Source: Segatella albensis DSM 11370 = JCM 12258 (GTDB taxonomy: Bacteria; Bacteroidota; Bacteroidia; Bacteroidales; Bacteroidaceae). From it: a stretch of DNA of 64,000 nt. Below the pieces are notes generated by a model. That model was not told the DNA's origin. It searched no databases and saw only the letters and a list, made by a program, of their open reading frames with translations. The stretch is taken from assembly GCF_000426565.1 (NCBI RefSeq), contig NZ_AUFP01000007.1, positions 62,001 to 126,000 of the forward strand, given 5' to 3'. Numbering within the stretch: the first letter of the stretch is position 1; the number at the start of each line of letters is the position of its first letter. Below are positions 1 through 7,614 of the stretch, in pieces. The translations under genes were made by a program, and so were the position numbers.

Positions 1-653
1 TCCTCTACTTCTACTATTGCGGCCTCAAATTCGCCATCTGCATCACGGAATTTCCAAAATCCATGCTTGCGATACAGGGAATCGTGATAGAGAGCCGTAA
101 GGTCGATATAATCTCCCTCTACCACCAGACTATAGCACTTCTCAAAAGCCTTGATGACTTTGTCCAATAATTCTTTCCGGTCTACATCATGTCCTAAGAT
201 CTGTCGAAGAGATACAGGATTAGGTGCATCACTTTTGAATTCTTGTTGATTGACATCTATCCCGACACCAAAGATACAATTCTTGATATGTCCGTTACCT
301 AAGGAAGTCTCTATAAGTGTGCCACTGATCTTTCGGTCTTTCCAATAAATATCATTTGGCCATTTCAAGGTGATGTCGTCTACATAACTGCCGATAGCCA
401 TCTTCAAGGCCAAAGCACCTGCCATCGATAGAAGGAACTGACGAGCCACAGGTACCATTACGGGGTGTATCAGCATGGAAAAAAGTAGATTCTTACCACG
501 CTCACTCTCCCATCGATTTGTTCCCTGACCACGACCGGCACTCTGGTAATCAGCAACGGCAACAACCAAATCTGCCTGATCTGCAGACTTGTACTTCGTC
601 AAATAATTATTGGTAGAATCAACTTCCTGCAGTTCTATAATTTCAACTTTCAT
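1..653 (-). CDS. birA: Biotin--[acetyl-CoA-carboxylase] ligase, partial (3' end outside window)
   Basis: Attaches biotin to the carrier domain of biotin-dependent carboxylases through a biotinyl-AMP intermediate. About 217 residues are visible and the frame is open to base 1, so the C-terminal part lies outside the window. Seen: DSTNNYL near residue 12, the GRGQGTNRW adenylate-binding loop at residues 40-48 and KWPND at 97-101, all typical of the BPL/LplA/LipB catalytic fold. There is no N-terminal helix-turn-helix, so this is the enzyme-only form and not a biotin repressor. The start at 653 is two bases beyond the stop of yraN, which indicates co-transcription from the yraN promoter. Confidence 0.93.
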   Translation of the reverse strand, partial: MKVEIIELQEVDSTNNYLTKYKSADQADLVVAVADYQSAGRGQGTNRWESERGKNLLFSMLIHPVMVPVARQFLLSMAGALALKMAIGSYVDDITLKWPNDIYWKDRKISGTLIETSLGNGHIKNCIFGVGIDVNQQEFKSDAPNPVSLRQILGHDVDRKELLDKVIKAFEKCYSLVVEGDYIDLTALYHDSLYRKHGFWKFRDADGEFEAAIVEVE

Positions 654-655
654 CT

Positions 656-1030
656 TTATAACAATAAAGGATTAAAGGCATTTTCAATATGTTCTATCTT
701 GTCTATCATAGGTTTTACACCTACTATCGAGATAATATCAAAACGCACTTCATTACTTATATTATATTGTCGTATATATGTATCCGCAGCCCATCCTAGA
801 TTACGGATTTTTCGATAGTCTACAGCCTCTATAGGATTTATATAGTCATTGGTACTACGTGTCTTCACCTCTATAAAGACCATGATTTTGTCGTCTGGAG
901 TCAAAGCAATAATATCGATATCTCGCTTTCCACATTTCCAGTCTCGCTCACATATTCTATATCCTTTTGATTCAAGATAGTGTGCGGCCTCATCTTCTCC
1001 CCAAACGCCTTCTTCATTATGTTGTGCCAT
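656..1030 (-). CDS. yraN: YraN/UPF0102 family nuclease-fold protein
   Basis: Small protein of the UPF0102 family, related in fold to Holliday-junction resolvases and restriction endonucleases; its cellular role is not settled. Seen: the family N-terminus AQHNEEGVWGEDEAAHYL, then RDIDIIA and FIEVKTRS, which supply the D...E-x-K residues of the nuclease-like core. The frame opens at 1051, but a -7 box (TATTTTTG, 1053-1060) lies only one base before that ATG, so transcription should begin inside or after it; the second Met at 1030 gives 124 residues and matches the family N-terminus. It leads the yraN-birA unit and diverges from tadA. Confidence 0.88.
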   Translation of the reverse strand: MAQHNEEGVWGEDEAAHYLESKGYRICERDWKCGKRDIDIIALTPDDKIMVFIEVKTRSTNDYINPIEAVDYRKIRNLGWAADTYIRQYNISNEVRFDIISIVGVKPMIDKIEHIENAFNPLLL

Positions 1031-1052
1031 ATCATTCAAGTCATTGGACATG

Positions 1053-1084
1053 CAAAAATACGATTTTTCTGCTACATCATCAAA
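1053..1084 (-). promoter_or_regulatory. sigma-ABfr-type promoter for yraN-birA
   Basis: On the minus strand there is a -7 element TATTTTTG (1060 to 1053) and a -33 element TTTG (1084 to 1081) separated by 20 bp. This fits the Bacteroidota consensus and decides the yraN start at 1030. It interleaves with the divergent tadA -7 box. Confidence 0.65.
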
Positions 1085-1094
1085 GTTTTCTTTG

Positions 1095-1102
1095 TATTTT
1101 TG
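1095..1102 (+). promoter_or_regulatory. -7 box for tadA
   Basis: TATTTTTG matches TAnnTTTG and lies 17 bases before the tadA ATG at 1120. No exact -33 TTTG is present at the expected distance (only a T-rich run near 1064-1069). It sits about ten bases from the -33 box of the opposing yraN promoter. Confidence 0.5.
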
Positions 1103-1119
1103 CAGAAATAACAGAAATT

Positions 1120-1572
1120 ATGGAACAGGAGAATCAACAGAAAAAAGATGAATTTTTCATGCGTAAGGCACTCATAGAGGCCGAAAATGCCTATCAAGAA
1201 GGAGAGATTCCTATTGGAGCTATTATTGTCTGCAAAGGTCAGGTCATTTCTCGAGCCCACAATCTCACCGAGACCCTGCACGATGTCACCGCCCATGCAG
1301 AAATGCAGGCTATTACTTCTGCTGCGGATTCTCTAGGAGGAAAATATCTCACCGACTGCACATTGTATGTTACTGTAGAACCTTGTATCATGTGTGCGGG
1401 TGCCATAGGTTGGGCGCAAATTCCAAGAGTGGTATATGGTGCTCCTGACGTCAAAAGGGGATTCCGGGAGTATGCTCCTCATGCTATGCACCCTAAAACA
1501 GAAATCGTTTCCGGTGTTCTTGAGGATGAATGCCGCGAACTGATGCAGAGGTTCTTTAGGGAAAGAAGATAA
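1120..1572 (+). CDS. tadA: tRNA-specific adenosine deaminase
   Basis: Deaminates A34 to inosine in the wobble position of tRNA-Arg(ACG). The 150-residue protein shows the zinc deaminase signature: H59-A60-E61 (zinc ligand and proton shuttle) and P88-C89-I-M-C92 (two zinc Cys), with normal length for the family. The open frame extends upstream to 967, but those codons overlap yraN antisense and precede the -7 box at 1095; ATG 1120 gives the usual N-terminus. It is a single-gene unit, convergent with the lipoprotein at 2177 across a 600-base non-coding repeat region. Confidence 0.95.
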   Translation: MEQENQQKKDEFFMRKALIEAENAYQEGEIPIGAIIVCKGQVISRAHNLTETLHDVTAHAEMQAITSAADSLGGKYLTDCTLYVTVEPCIMCAGAIGWAQIPRVVYGAPDVKRGFREYAPHAMHPKTEIVSGVLEDECRELMQRFFRERR

Positions 1573-1595
1573 TGTTTTTGACATCTGGATTTGTT

Positions 1596-2049
1596 GCATT
1601 ATCAATTTGAATTCAGGCGCGTTAAAATTACTTTTTATATGTTAATTTGCCATCACTAGAATGTGCTCATAATTCACAAATTCACTTTTTATAATCGGAT
1701 GATTGTGAATATCAGAAGCACAAAGATTTTATAACATTTTGACTATCAGGTAATTACAACTTAGCACTTTATTTTTCCTGCTAAAAAATGGCTCAATATG
1801 CCTTTTCTTGACCAAATGCATATAACTATATCAGCCTACGTCGTTAACTGCGTGACCATACGAAGTTAACTTCATCAGCCTATGCAGTTAACTGCGTTGG
1901 CAAACGCATATAACAAAAGACAGAAAAATACGTAATTGAGAGAAAAATCTTATATTTTTGAGGAGTTAAGTGACCATACATTCTCTAGATGACGAGAAAA
2001 GTCGACATGTTTTATTTTAACATTTATGGATATCATGTTAAATTAATTA
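1596..2049 (+). repeat. Long non-coding dispersed element, copy 1
   Basis: The 604-base gap between tadA and the lipoprotein holds no plausible gene. Most of it aligns by eye, in the same orientation and order, with 45945-46357: matching blocks include the start (GCA...TTGAAT), GTGNTCATAANTCNCNAATTCA near 1662/46014, the TATCAG block near 1745/46098, the GTTAAC array, and TACATTCT...AGATG followed by TCGACA and TTTTAACA near 1976-2031 / 46300-46341. The copies are clearly diverged, with small indels. Function unknown. Confidence 0.7.
1815..1914. repeat. 22-bp-period GTTAAC palindrome array (copy 1)
   Basis: Consecutive units start at 1815, 1837, 1859, 1881 and 1903, an exact 22-bp spacing. 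The three central units carry GTTAAC flanked by a near-palindrome of the type ACGNAGTTAACTNCGT; the outer two have the decayed core ATATAAC. Linkers often end in AGCC. No spacers separate the units, so this is not a CRISPR array. It lies inside the long element 1596-2049. Confidence 0.85.
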
Positions 2050-2106
2050 ACCGTTAAAATCTCTTGAGACTACAAATCTATCAATAAAGAAATCTCCTTT
2101 TCTTCA

Positions 2107-2152
2107 AACAAAAAAAAGAGAAACCGGACAAACAATAAAGTCCGATTTCTCT
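2107..2152 (-). terminator. Intrinsic terminator of the 2177 lipoprotein gene
   Basis: A 13-base inverted repeat (2117-2129 AGAGAAACCGGAC with 2140-2152 GTCCGATTTCTCT, one mismatch) encloses a 10-base loop. On the minus strand it is followed by a T-rich run (complement of 2107-2116), placing it 25 bases after the stop at 2177. Confidence 0.85.
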
Positions 2153-2176
2153 TTTCTCAAAAACTATTCTATCCTC

Positions 2177-3025
2177 TTACTTTACTAAGATAACCAAATA
2201 TTTGCTGGTACTCCAGAATAACTGAGGATTTGTAATCGTCAGAACAAACTGCTTATTATTATCACGAGTTAATGTATAACTACTTGATGGATGTGCTGTA
2301 AGCAATCTTGCACTCTTAGAATACAACTTGATCTGCTTGTCGACACGAATATCAATCTTGGTGAAGTAGTTCTTGTTGAAGCTTGAATTAAGAACCTTAC
2401 CGCCCTCAAGAATGTGCTGATCCTTTAGTTCCTTCTTGGTACCAAATACATACCAAGCGGTATTCAACTGCTTGTCTTGCTGACTGATCATCTGACTCTT
2501 CGCAGCGCTCTCATTATTCAAATTACTTACATTAGTATTCAGATTATTGATCGTCTCATCGAGTTCTGAGATATGAATATCCTTAGAATCGAGTTCTTCT
2601 CTTAACTTCTGAAGTTGCTTATCTTTCTCTGTCAACTCCTTAAGCAAGTTCTCAATAGCCTTCTTAAACTGCTCACCCTTGAGACTACTGCCCTTGAGTT
2701 GTTCACGTAGTTTGTTAATCAATTCACGATTGGCCTGCATACGCTTAGCAATGAACTGCACATTCTCTTTCAACATACGAGAACGATTTGCGCCTTCACC
2801 ACTCTTTGCCAAATTTACGCGGTTTTCAGCATCGTTTATCTGACGGAATCCCTCCTCTATCTCATTGAAGGTACCCATCATATCATTAATTTCATTGTCC
2901 TTTTGAGCGATAACCTTATTAAGTGAATCGTTCTGGGCTAAACCAGCAAGGTCTGCGGTCTTGTTGTTCTTACATCCTGTCAAAGCCAAGGTAAACAGAC
3001 AGGCAATTAGCAATAACTTTCTCAT
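2177..3025 (-). CDS. Coiled-coil lipoprotein of unknown function
   Basis: A 282-residue protein with a lipoprotein signal peptide: MRKLLLIACLFTLALTGC, lipobox LTGC with the acylated Cys at 18. Residues about 35-190 are rich in Glu, Lys, Asn, Leu and Gln without Pro or many aromatics, with heptad-like spacing, so a long coiled coil is likely. The last 90 residues are more mixed (WYVFGTKKEL onward) and may form a small beta domain. I do not recognise a named family. It starts 13 bases after the rsmI stop on the same strand and ends at a strong terminator, so it is probably the second gene of an rsmI transcript. Likely anchored in the cell envelope; function unknown. Confidence 0.8.
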   Translation of the reverse strand: MRKLLLIACLFTLALTGCKNNKTADLAGLAQNDSLNKVIAQKDNEINDMMGTFNEIEEGFRQINDAENRVNLAKSGEGANRSRMLKENVQFIAKRMQANRELINKLREQLKGSSLKGEQFKKAIENLLKELTEKDKQLQKLREELDSKDIHISELDETINNLNTNVSNLNNESAAKSQMISQQDKQLNTAWYVFGTKKELKDQHILEGGKVLNSSFNKNYFTKIDIRVDKQIKLYSKSARLLTAHPSSSYTLTRDNNKQFVLTITNPQLFWSTSKYLVILVK

Positions 3026-3038
3026 AATTAAATTTATT

Positions 3039-3770
3039 TTAGTTCTTACTCTGTTTTCTATTTCTCCTCTCCTCCTTAAGTTCTTCTTTCAGAACTTTCG
3101 GATCTTTTCCGGCTAAAACGATAACAAATTCACCTTTTGGATCTACTTCGGTGAAATGTTGTATCACTTCTGCCAGAGTTCCTCGCACGCTCTCTTCGTG
3201 AATTTTGGAAATTTCACGGCAGCAACTTACCTGACGGTCTTCGCCGAAAACTTCGGCAAACTGCTGCAGAGTTTTTAACACACGATAGGGAGATTCATAG
3301 AAAATCATTGTCCGCGTTTCATTCTTCAAAGATTCCAGATGAGAGGCTCTGCCTTTCTTTTGAGGCAAGAATCCTTCAAAACAAAATCTGTCACAAGGTA
3401 ATCCTGATGATACGATAGCAGGAATGCAAGCCGTTGCACCCGGCAATGTCTGCACAACAATACCCTCTTTCGCTGCTTCACGGGCAAGATAGAATCCCGG
3501 GTCGCTGATACCCGGTGTTCCTGCATCACTAATCAAAGCTACTGTCTGTCCCGCTTTCAATTTTTCTATAACTCTCAACGTTGTGCCATGCTCATTGAAC
3601 TTATGATGAGCCTGTAAATGATTTTTTATATCAAAATGCTTTAATAGAACACTCGAAGTACGAGTATCCTCAGCTAAAACAAGATCGGCTTCCTTTAATA
3701 TTCGGATAGCGCGAAGTGTCATGTCCTCCATATTACCTACCGGAGTAGGAACAATATACAATATTCCCAT
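3039..3770 (-). CDS. rsmI: 16S rRNA (cytidine-1402-2'-O)-methyltransferase
   Basis: Methylates the ribose of C1402 in 16S rRNA using S-adenosylmethionine. Family motifs are complete: TPVGNMEDMTLRAI at the N-terminus, AEDTRTS, SDAGTPGISDPG, the PGATACIPA-SGLP block and FYESPYR. The frame extends to 3791, but a perfect promoter (-33 at 3806-3809, -7 at 3779-3786) covers that Met, so the start is the ATG at 3770, giving 243 residues. The C-terminus is a basic tail (RRNRKQSKN). First gene of a unit with the lipoprotein at 2177 and divergent from tdk. Confidence 0.95.
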   Translation of the reverse strand: MGILYIVPTPVGNMEDMTLRAIRILKEADLVLAEDTRTSSVLLKHFDIKNHLQAHHKFNEHGTTLRVIEKLKAGQTVALISDAGTPGISDPGFYLAREAAKEGIVVQTLPGATACIPAIVSSGLPCDRFCFEGFLPQKKGRASHLESLKNETRTMIFYESPYRVLKTLQQFAEVFGEDRQVSCCREISKIHEESVRGTLAEVIQHFTEVDPKGEFVIVLAGKDPKVLKEELKEERRNRKQSKN

Positions 3771-3778
3771 ATAGCATA

Positions 3779-3809
3779 CAAATGTAGACAAATATTCGTA
3801 AGGTGCAAA
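3779..3809 (-). promoter_or_regulatory. sigma-ABfr-type promoter for rsmI
   Basis: Minus-strand -7 TACATTTG (3786 to 3779) and -33 TTTG (3809 to 3806), spacer 19 bp. The -7 box ends only eight bases before the ATG at 3770, so the leader is very short. This promoter excludes the upstream Met at 3791. Confidence 0.75.
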
Positions 3810-3866
3810 ATATTCTGTAATTTCTTTGCAATTTTTAAAAGGTCGAATGATTTTCCGCTTTTTTAT

Positions 3867-3897
3867 TTTGTTTTATATACGATTTACACTACCTTTG
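3867..3897 (+). promoter_or_regulatory. sigma-ABfr-type promoter for tdk
   Basis: -33 TTTG (3867-3870), 19-bp spacer, -7 TACCTTTG (3890-3897), nine bases before the ATG at 3907. Near-perfect consensus with another short leader. Confidence 0.75.
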
Positions 3898-3906
3898 CAA
3901 ACGAAT

Positions 3907-4503
3907 ATGATGGAAAATTTAATAGGAGAAGTACACCGTCCAGGAAGAATTGAAGTGGTATGCGGGTCGATGTTCTCTGGTAAGACAGAAGAACTCATTC
4001 GAAGAATGAAACGCGCTAAGTTTGCCAAGCAAAGGGTTGAGATTTTCAAGCCTTCTATCGACATACGCTATTCTGAGGAAAATGTCGTCAGCCATGACCA
4101 TAATGCCATACATTCCACTCCTATCGATTCATCTTCTAGCATATTGCTGCTTGCTGATGATATTGATGTCGTCGGTATTGACGAGGCTCAATTTCTGGAT
4201 GACGGTTTGATTGACGTATGTAATACCTTGGCAAATCGAGGCGTTCGAGTAATCATCGCAGGACTTGACATGGACTATCAAGGGCATCCTTTCGGACCTA
4301 TACCTGCGCTCTGCGCTATTGCCGACGAGGTAACCAAGGTGCATGCCATCTGCGTGAAATGTGGTGCCCTCGCCTATGTGAGCCACCGTTTGGTAAAAAA
4401 CAATAAACGCGTTTTGTTAGGTGAGAAAGATGAATACGAACCTCTTTGCCGGGAATGTTACCAAAAGGCTATTGAAGCTGAAAAGAAACAAAATACCAAG
4501 TAG
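3907..4503 (+). CDS. tdk: Thymidine kinase (type II)
   Basis: Phosphorylates thymidine to dTMP with ATP in the salvage pathway. The 198-residue protein has the P-loop GSMFSGKT at residues 20-27, the Walker B-like DEAQF, and a C-terminal zinc site from CVKC and CREC. The frame is open upstream to 3826, but those codons precede the promoter ending at 3897, so ATG 3907 (or 3910, directly following) is used. It is followed after three bases by the permease at 4507, which suggests a two-gene transcript. Confidence 0.96.
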   Translation: MMENLIGEVHRPGRIEVVCGSMFSGKTEELIRRMKRAKFAKQRVEIFKPSIDIRYSEENVVSHDHNAIHSTPIDSSSSILLLADDIDVVGIDEAQFLDDGLIDVCNTLANRGVRVIIAGLDMDYQGHPFGPIPALCAIADEVTKVHAICVKCGALAYVSHRLVKNNKRVLLGEKDEYEPLCRECYQKAIEAEKKQNTK

Positions 4504-4506
4504 GAT

Positions 4507-5595
4507 ATGGAACAGAAAATTACTTTTGATAAACTAATACGATGGATCGGAATCACACTATTGATACTGACCGTGTTGTTTATGGTAAATTACCTAAGCA
4601 ATGTCTTGCTACCGTTCTTTATTGCCTGGCTCTTGGCTTACTTATTATATCCTATCGTTAAGTTTGTACAATTCAAGATGCATGTCAAAATACGTGCCAT
4701 CGCTATCATCATAACGATGATTGGGGTCATCGGTGTCATTGCGGGAATCATGTATCTCATCATTCCTCCTATGATTGACCAGTTTGCAAAACTCAGCGAC
4801 ATACTTTCCAATTGGGCGCATCATACTGCTCACACCAATAACATCACGGGACTCGTACAGAACTGGATTCAGGAAAACCAGGGACTGATTGAGAACTTCC
4901 TTAAAAGCAAGGACTTTAGCGACACGCTGAAGACTGCCATGCCTAAGGTTTTCGCTGTTGTCGGGCAAACTGCAAATGTAGTGATCAGTATCATCGCTTC
5001 GCTCATCACCTTATTATATATGTTCTTCATCCTCATGGATTATGAGTATCTGACATCCAATTGGATCAGAATCTTTCCTAAGAAGAACCGTCCTTTCTGG
5101 CACGAACTGGCAAGTGACGTAGAGCGTGAGCTAAATAATTATATTAGAGGACAGGGTGTCATCGCACTCATCATGGGTATACTGTTCTGCATCGGATTTA
5201 CAATCATCGGTTTCCCTATGGCTATTGGCTTGGGAATATTGATCGGAATACTAGACCTCGTACCGTATCTGCATACATTCGCACTTATCCCAACTGCTTT
5301 CCTCGCGGTACTGAAAGCTGCAGACACGGGACAGAATTTCTGGATGGTATTCGGTTCGGCTGTCTTGGTATTCTGCATCGTGCAAATTATCATAGACATG
5401 ATCGTGACGCCAAAGGTCATGGGAAAAGCAATGGGACTGAACCCTGCCATCTTGTTGTTAAGCTTATCAGTATGGGGAGCTATACTTGGTTTTATCGGTT
5501 TGATCATTGCCTTACCGTTAACAACTTTGATTATGGCTTATTGGCAAAGATATGTAACCAAGGAACATCTAGACAAGGAAATTGAGAAAAAATGA
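4507..5595 (+). CDS. AI-2E family transporter (PerM/YhhT-like permease)
   Basis: A 362-residue integral membrane protein of the AI-2 exporter (PF01594-type) family. Seen: N-terminal hydrophobic segments at about 12-35 and 60-85, a soluble stretch at about 95-150, then further segments, with the family features GQGVIALIMG and LGILDLVPYLHTF-like (GILIGILDLVPYL) and a final VWGAILGFIGLIIALPL pair. The family is best known from E. coli TqsA and from antiporters, but substrates vary widely, so quorum-signal export should not be assumed. It lies three bases after tdk. No terminator was seen before the tRNA-Lys promoter. Confidence 0.88.
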   Translation: MEQKITFDKLIRWIGITLLILTVLFMVNYLSNVLLPFFIAWLLAYLLYPIVKFVQFKMHVKIRAIAIIITMIGVIGVIAGIMYLIIPPMIDQFAKLSDILSNWAHHTAHTNNITGLVQNWIQENQGLIENFLKSKDFSDTLKTAMPKVFAVVGQTANVVISIIASLITLLYMFFILMDYEYLTSNWIRIFPKKNRPFWHELASDVERELNNYIRGQGVIALIMGILFCIGFTIIGFPMAIGLGILIGILDLVPYLHTFALIPTAFLAVLKAADTGQNFWMVFGSAVLVFCIVQIIIDMIVTPKVMGKAMGLNPAILLLSLSVWGAILGFIGLIIALPLTTLIMAYWQRYVTKEHLDKEIEKK

Positions 5596-5623
5596 AGATT
5601 ATTCGCAAAAAAGTCGCAAATAA

Positions 5624-5655
5624 TTTGGGAGTTTCAAAAAAAAGATGTACCTTTG
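5624..5655 (+). promoter_or_regulatory. sigma-ABfr-type promoter for tRNA-Lys
   Basis: -33 TTTG (5624-5627), 20-bp spacer, -7 TACCTTTG (5648-5655). The predicted start is about 50 bases before the mature tRNA, leaving a 5' leader for RNase P removal. Confidence 0.7.
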
Positions 5656-5715
5656 CACTCGATTTAAAAAATCACCTATTTACATAGGTCTAGCTTTCGA
5701 AAGAAAGATGGGATC

Positions 5716-5788
5716 GGTTCGCTAGCTCAGCTGGTAGAGCATCACACTTTTAATGTGAGGGTCATGGGTTCGAGCCCCATGCGAGCCA
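5716..5788 (+). tRNA. tRNA-Lys (anticodon TTT)
   Basis: A full cloverleaf: acceptor GGTTCGC pairs with GCGAGCC (one G-T pair), D arm GCTC...GAGC, anticodon loop CTTTTAA with TTT, T arm ATGGG-TTCGAGC-CCCAT, discriminator A at 5788. CCA is not encoded. The tRNA is 73 nt and is followed by its own terminator. Confidence 0.97.
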
Positions 5789-5803
5789 CTCGAGAGAGAA
5801 GAG

Positions 5804-5841
5804 GCAATTGCAGTAATGCAGTTGCTTTTTTTTATTTTTTT
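5804..5841 (+). terminator. Intrinsic terminator of tRNA-Lys
   Basis: Stem GCAATTGCA (5804-5812) with TGCAGTTGC (5817-5825), loop of four, followed by T8-A-T7. It ends only 21 bases before the ATG of the HAD gene at 5863. Confidence 0.88.
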
Positions 5842-5862
5842 AAAATATCATTTTCCCTAATC

Positions 5863-6561
5863 ATGAGTGCATTTTCAAACATAAAATTAATTGCTTTCGA
5901 TGCTGATGATACTTTATGGGATTGTCAGTCATACTTTGAAAAAGTAGAAAAAGAATATTGCGAAATTTTGTCTAAATGGGGAAATTATCAGGAAATATCT
6001 GAAGCCTTGTTCCAAACAGAAACCAAAAACATGGATTTACTTGGTTATGGTTGTAAGGCTTTTACTATTTCTTTAATAGAGAATGCGGTAAAACTAAGTC
6101 ACGGGGACATCAATGGTAATGATATTCAGAAAATCATAGAGCTCAGTAAAACGCTTCTGAAACTCCCGAGCACACCTCTCCCAGAGGTTGAAAAGACACT
6201 CCATGAGATAAGAAGAATGGACAAATATGACTTGGTCATCTTTACCAAAGGGGAAATCCTTGACCAACAAAATAAAATCAAACGCTCAGGACTAGAAAAA
6301 TATTTCGATGATGTCGTCATCGTCTCGGACAAAACCCGAGAGGAATACGTAAAACTATGTCGAGAACATGATACAGGAATCAATAACCTATTGATGATCG
6401 GAAACTCTTTTAAATCTGATATCAAACCTGTATTGCAGTTAGGTGGTTATGCTGTCCACATCCCGTTCCATGTAGAATGGAAACATGAGGTAACTGATGA
6501 GTACGACCACAATCATCTTATTCGCTTGCAGCAATTCTGTCAATTAACAGAAATCCTCTGA
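5863..6561 (+). CDS. HAD-family hydrolase (phosphatase-like)
   Basis: A 232-residue haloacid-dehalogenase-fold protein. Motif I is FDADDTLWD with the nucleophile Asp13 and Asp15; motif II is the Thr of IFTKGE; motif III/IV is the Lys of IVSDKT and GNSFKSDIKP. A helical cap follows motif I (about residues 20-95), as in subfamily I HADs that act on small phosphorylated metabolites. The substrate cannot be told from sequence. The open frame reaches back into the tRNA-Lys gene, so ATG 5863 is chosen. No promoter is visible between the tRNA terminator and this start, so expression may depend on read-through. Confidence 0.85.
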   Translation: MSAFSNIKLIAFDADDTLWDCQSYFEKVEKEYCEILSKWGNYQEISEALFQTETKNMDLLGYGCKAFTISLIENAVKLSHGDINGNDIQKIIELSKTLLKLPSTPLPEVEKTLHEIRRMDKYDLVIFTKGEILDQQNKIKRSGLEKYFDDVVIVSDKTREEYVKLCREHDTGINNLLMIGNSFKSDIKPVLQLGGYAVHIPFHVEWKHEVTDEYDHNHLIRLQQFCQLTEIL

Positions 6562-6605
6562 TACAGTTTTTTTACTAAAAATAAAGGATTCATCTTTTTT
6601 TTTAG

Positions 6606-6613
6606 TATATTTG
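6606..6613 (+). promoter_or_regulatory. -7 box for metF-holB-ricT-gldH
   Basis: TATATTTG matches TAnnTTTG and lies 22 bases before the metF ATG. No TTTG was seen at the expected -33 position. Confidence 0.5.
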
Positions 6614-6635
6614 CAACCAAATGGACTAATAAAAG

Positions 6636-7589
6636 ATGAACATTTTTGAATTATTACACAACAATAAAACTGAAAAGCATTTCTCTTTTGAGGTGTTACC
6701 GCCTCTTAAAGGAAACGGAACCACTAGTTTATTTAAAACTATCGATATTTTAAAGGACTACAATCCCTTATTCATCAATATCACCAACCACTCTAGCGAA
6801 TACATATACAAAGAGTTGGAAAATGGTCTTATTGAAAGGAGGCGTGTGCACAGACGTCCGGGAACTGTGGCTATAGCTGCTGCTATACAAAACAAATATA
6901 GAATTCCTGTCATTCCGCATATCATCTGCAGTGGGGCTACAAAGGATGATATAGAATATGAATTACTCGACTTGCAATTCTTAGGAATCAGCAATCTGTT
7001 CATCCTTCGTGGTGATAAGGCTCATGAGGACAAACATTTCACCCCTGTCAAAGGAGGATATGCTCATGCTACAGAACTCATAGAACAAATTAATCGATTC
7101 AATGAGGGATATTTCGTTGACGGAACTCCTATCAAGCATCCTGGACACCATTTCGATTATGGCGTTGCATGCTATCCTGAGAAACACGAAGAGGCTCCTA
7201 ACCTTGAACAGGATTTGATCCACCTGAAAGAGAAACAAGACTTAGGGGCACAATACGCTGTAACACAGTTGTTTTATGATAACCAGAAGTATTTTGATTT
7301 TGTAGATAAAGCTCGGGATATGGGAATCACTATTCCTATCATCCCTGGCATAAAACCTTTTGCGAAACTGTCTCAACTGACAATAGTACCAAAGACTTTC
7401 CATATCGATTATCCAGAAGAATTGGCTACGGAGGCTCTCAAATGCAAAACTGACGAGGAAGCCAAAAGCTTGGGCATCGAATGGACGACTCACCAAATAG
7501 AGGATCTATACAAACATGGTATCAAGAACGTTCACTTCTATACAGTATCTGCTGTAGACAGCGTAAAGGAGATTTTAAACAGATTATAA
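6636..7589 (+). CDS. metF: 5,10-methylenetetrahydrofolate reductase
   Basis: FAD enzyme that reduces methylene-THF to methyl-THF, the methyl donor for methionine synthesis. The 317-residue protein has the MetF TIM-barrel features: FSFEVLPP near residue 17 with the catalytic Glu, HIICSGATKDDIEYEL, the NLFILRGD segment near 120, GVACYPEKHEEAP, and TQLFYDNQKYFDF near 210 followed by IPIIPGIKP. Length is normal for the family. It begins a same-strand run with holB (25-base gap), the RicT-like gene and gldH. Confidence 0.96.
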   Translation: MNIFELLHNNKTEKHFSFEVLPPLKGNGTTSLFKTIDILKDYNPLFINITNHSSEYIYKELENGLIERRRVHRRPGTVAIAAAIQNKYRIPVIPHIICSGATKDDIEYELLDLQFLGISNLFILRGDKAHEDKHFTPVKGGYAHATELIEQINRFNEGYFVDGTPIKHPGHHFDYGVACYPEKHEEAPNLEQDLIHLKEKQDLGAQYAVTQLFYDNQKYFDFVDKARDMGITIPIIPGIKPFAKLSQLTIVPKTFHIDYPEELATEALKCKTDEEAKSLGIEWTTHQIEDLYKHGIKNVHFYTVSAVDSVKEILNRL

Positions 7590-7614
7590 ACGTTCACAAG
7601 GATATACGAGAAGC

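Noticed and set aside
967..1119. N-terminal extension of TadA
   Set aside because: It is antisense to yraN, lies upstream of the -7 box, and has no deaminase homology.
5716..5788. tRNA genes as integration sites for a mobile element
   Set aside because: No integrase, no repeated tRNA 3' end and no foreign-looking genes were seen near tRNA-Lys or tRNA-Met.
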